This document shows positions 15,076-15,576 of a stretch of DNA of 15,576 nucleotides, one piece after another; the stretch's first letter is position 1; each line of letters opens with the position of its first letter. This DNA comes from an uncultured Clostridia bacterium (GTDB lineage Bacteria > Bacillota > Clostridia > TANB77 > CAG-508), in assembly GCA_944389715.1 (NCBI GenBank), contig CALXNI010000129.1:1-15576 (forward strand). Direction: 5' to 3'. The notes under the pieces are model-generated. The model searched no databases. It saw only the letters and a list, made by a program, of their open reading frames with translations, and was not told the origin of the DNA. The translations under genes were made by a program, and so were the position numbers.

Positions 15076-15258
15076 ATGTTGGAACCTTTCGTAGAACTTT
15101 TCCGTTTAGTTGAGGATTTGTTCTCACGGGAGACAGCAGTTTGGATGTCCATTACTGGTATTCTTGCTATAATTTTAGAAGGTTTAAATGCTACAGGAAA
15201 ACCCGATAGTTATACTAAGCAAACTGGTAAAGACAAATGGACAAAGTTTAAATTCTAA
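15076..15258 (+). CDS. Small protein of unknown function (60 residues)
   Basis: I do not recognise this protein. The ATG is preceded by AAGGGAGG at a good 7-nt distance, and -10-like TATAAT motifs lie at 15038-15048. The N-terminal half is amphipathic or hydrophobic (VELFRLVEDLF, then AVWMSITGILAIILEGL, about residues 21-37, a possible membrane helix). The last 20 residues are hydrophilic and lysine-rich. Codon use differs from the neighbours, with CGT, CGG, TTC, TCC and GAG. The in-frame CGG at 15127-15129 (residue 18) is the only CGG in the window that reads as arginine in a sensible frame. If CGG caused a +1 shift here as elsewhere, the product would end after 32 residues. A strong terminator follows. 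Confidence 0.6.
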   Translation: MLEPFVELFRLVEDLFSRETAVWMSITGILAIILEGLNATGKPDSYTKQTGKDKWTKFKF

Positions 15259-15284
15259 CTGCTAAAAACAAAAGATAAATAAAA

Positions 15285-15300
15285 CCCCTTTAAGTAGGGG
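15285..15300 (+). repeat. Short hairpin after the 60-codon gene
   Basis: CCCCT (15285-15289) pairs with AGGGG (15296-15300) around a 6-nt loop, 26 bp after the stop. It is adjacent to the strong terminator and shares its CCCC/GGGG composition, so the two hairpins could compete. Confidence 0.4.
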
Positions 15301-15314
15301 GAAGTTTAATATAA

Positions 15315-15354
15315 AAAAACAGGGGTTAAGATAATAATTTAACCCCTGTTTTTA
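15315..15354 (+). terminator. Strong intrinsic terminator
   Basis: ACAGGGGTTAA (15319-15329) pairs perfectly with TTAACCCCTGT (15339-15349), followed by a T-run. A-rich bases precede the stem. It ends the transcript of the 60-codon gene. Confidence 0.88.
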
Positions 15355-15361
15355 TTGTAAC

Positions 15362-15576
15362 AAATTGTAATTTGTTGTTTAGAGGTTAGAGATTGGAGAT
15401 TAGAATTTAAAAATGTAGGGGCGGCAATCTGCCGTCCGAAAAATACGAAATTTATTGCAAACGTTGTAGGGGCGATTTTAATCGCCCGCAAAAACATGTT
15501 AAATTTATTGCAAATGTTGTAGGGGCGGGCCTTGTGTCCGCCAGAAACAAAATAATTGCAAATGTTGTAGGGGTCG
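15362..15576. repeat. Modular dispersed repeat, copy 3 (cut by window end)
   Basis: The left terminal repeat AAATTGTAATTTGT is at 15362-15375. It has one TTAGAG heptamer fewer than copies 1 and 2, but an extra TTGCAAA-GTAGGGG unit (palindrome GGGGCGATTTTAATCGCCC at about 15469-15487). The window ends inside the GTAGGGGTCG unit, so the right end is not visible. Confidence 0.8.

Overview
The window is AT-rich chromosomal DNA from a spore-forming clostridial Firmicute, most likely an uncultured gut lineage. The evidence is strong GGAGG ribosome-binding sites, almost exclusive AGA/AGG for arginine and GGA for glycine, a LexA repressor, the sporulation protease SpoIVB and an AsnO-type asparagine synthetase. 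No tRNA, rRNA, CRISPR array or insertion sequence is visible.

Layout. 27-1016 encodes tryptophanyl-tRNA synthetase. The 358-bp gap after it (1017-1374) is not empty. It holds a consensus + strand promoter with no ORF behind it, a bidirectional terminator, and a minus-strand gene for a 22-residue hydrophobic peptide with its own promoter and a ribosome-binding site partly hidden in a hairpin. This looks like a convergent type I toxin-antitoxin pair. Next come obg (1375-2653), lexA (2731-3384), spoIVB (3629-4842) and asnB (4964-6813), all on +. A 269-bp modular repeat fills the gap between asnB and a minus-strand ORF6N-domain gene (7081-8001). Then a + strand run follows: folD, dprA, a class A penicillin-binding protein and cysS (8222-14185). 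A second repeat copy precedes a dCMP deaminase gene. A 60-codon unknown gene, a strong terminator and a third repeat copy cut by the window edge complete the window.

Main observation. Four genes (obg, spoIVB, asnB, cysS) are each split into two or more frames, and all nine breaks have the same form: one extra C directly before a glycine codon, giving NNN-CGG-A (once CGG-G). Skipping the C restores the expected full-length protein every time, and every junction lies on a glycine in or beside a conserved motif (Obg glycine-rich domain and P-loop, the SpoIVB GMSG serine site, AsnB, CysRS). In the other conserved genes CGG is never used in frame. This is not random decay. It suggests that CGG is unassigned or starved here and that CGG-A is read as a +1 shift or as a four-base glycine codon. 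The only CGG in a 0 frame outside these sites lies in the small unknown gene at 15076, whose codon use differs from its neighbours.

The genes serve translation (trpS, cysS, obg), DNA damage and uptake (lexA, dprA), sporulation (spoIVB, asnB, obg), one-carbon and nucleotide metabolism (folD, dCMP deaminase) and the cell wall (PBP). Several depend on the unusual decoding to be made at all.
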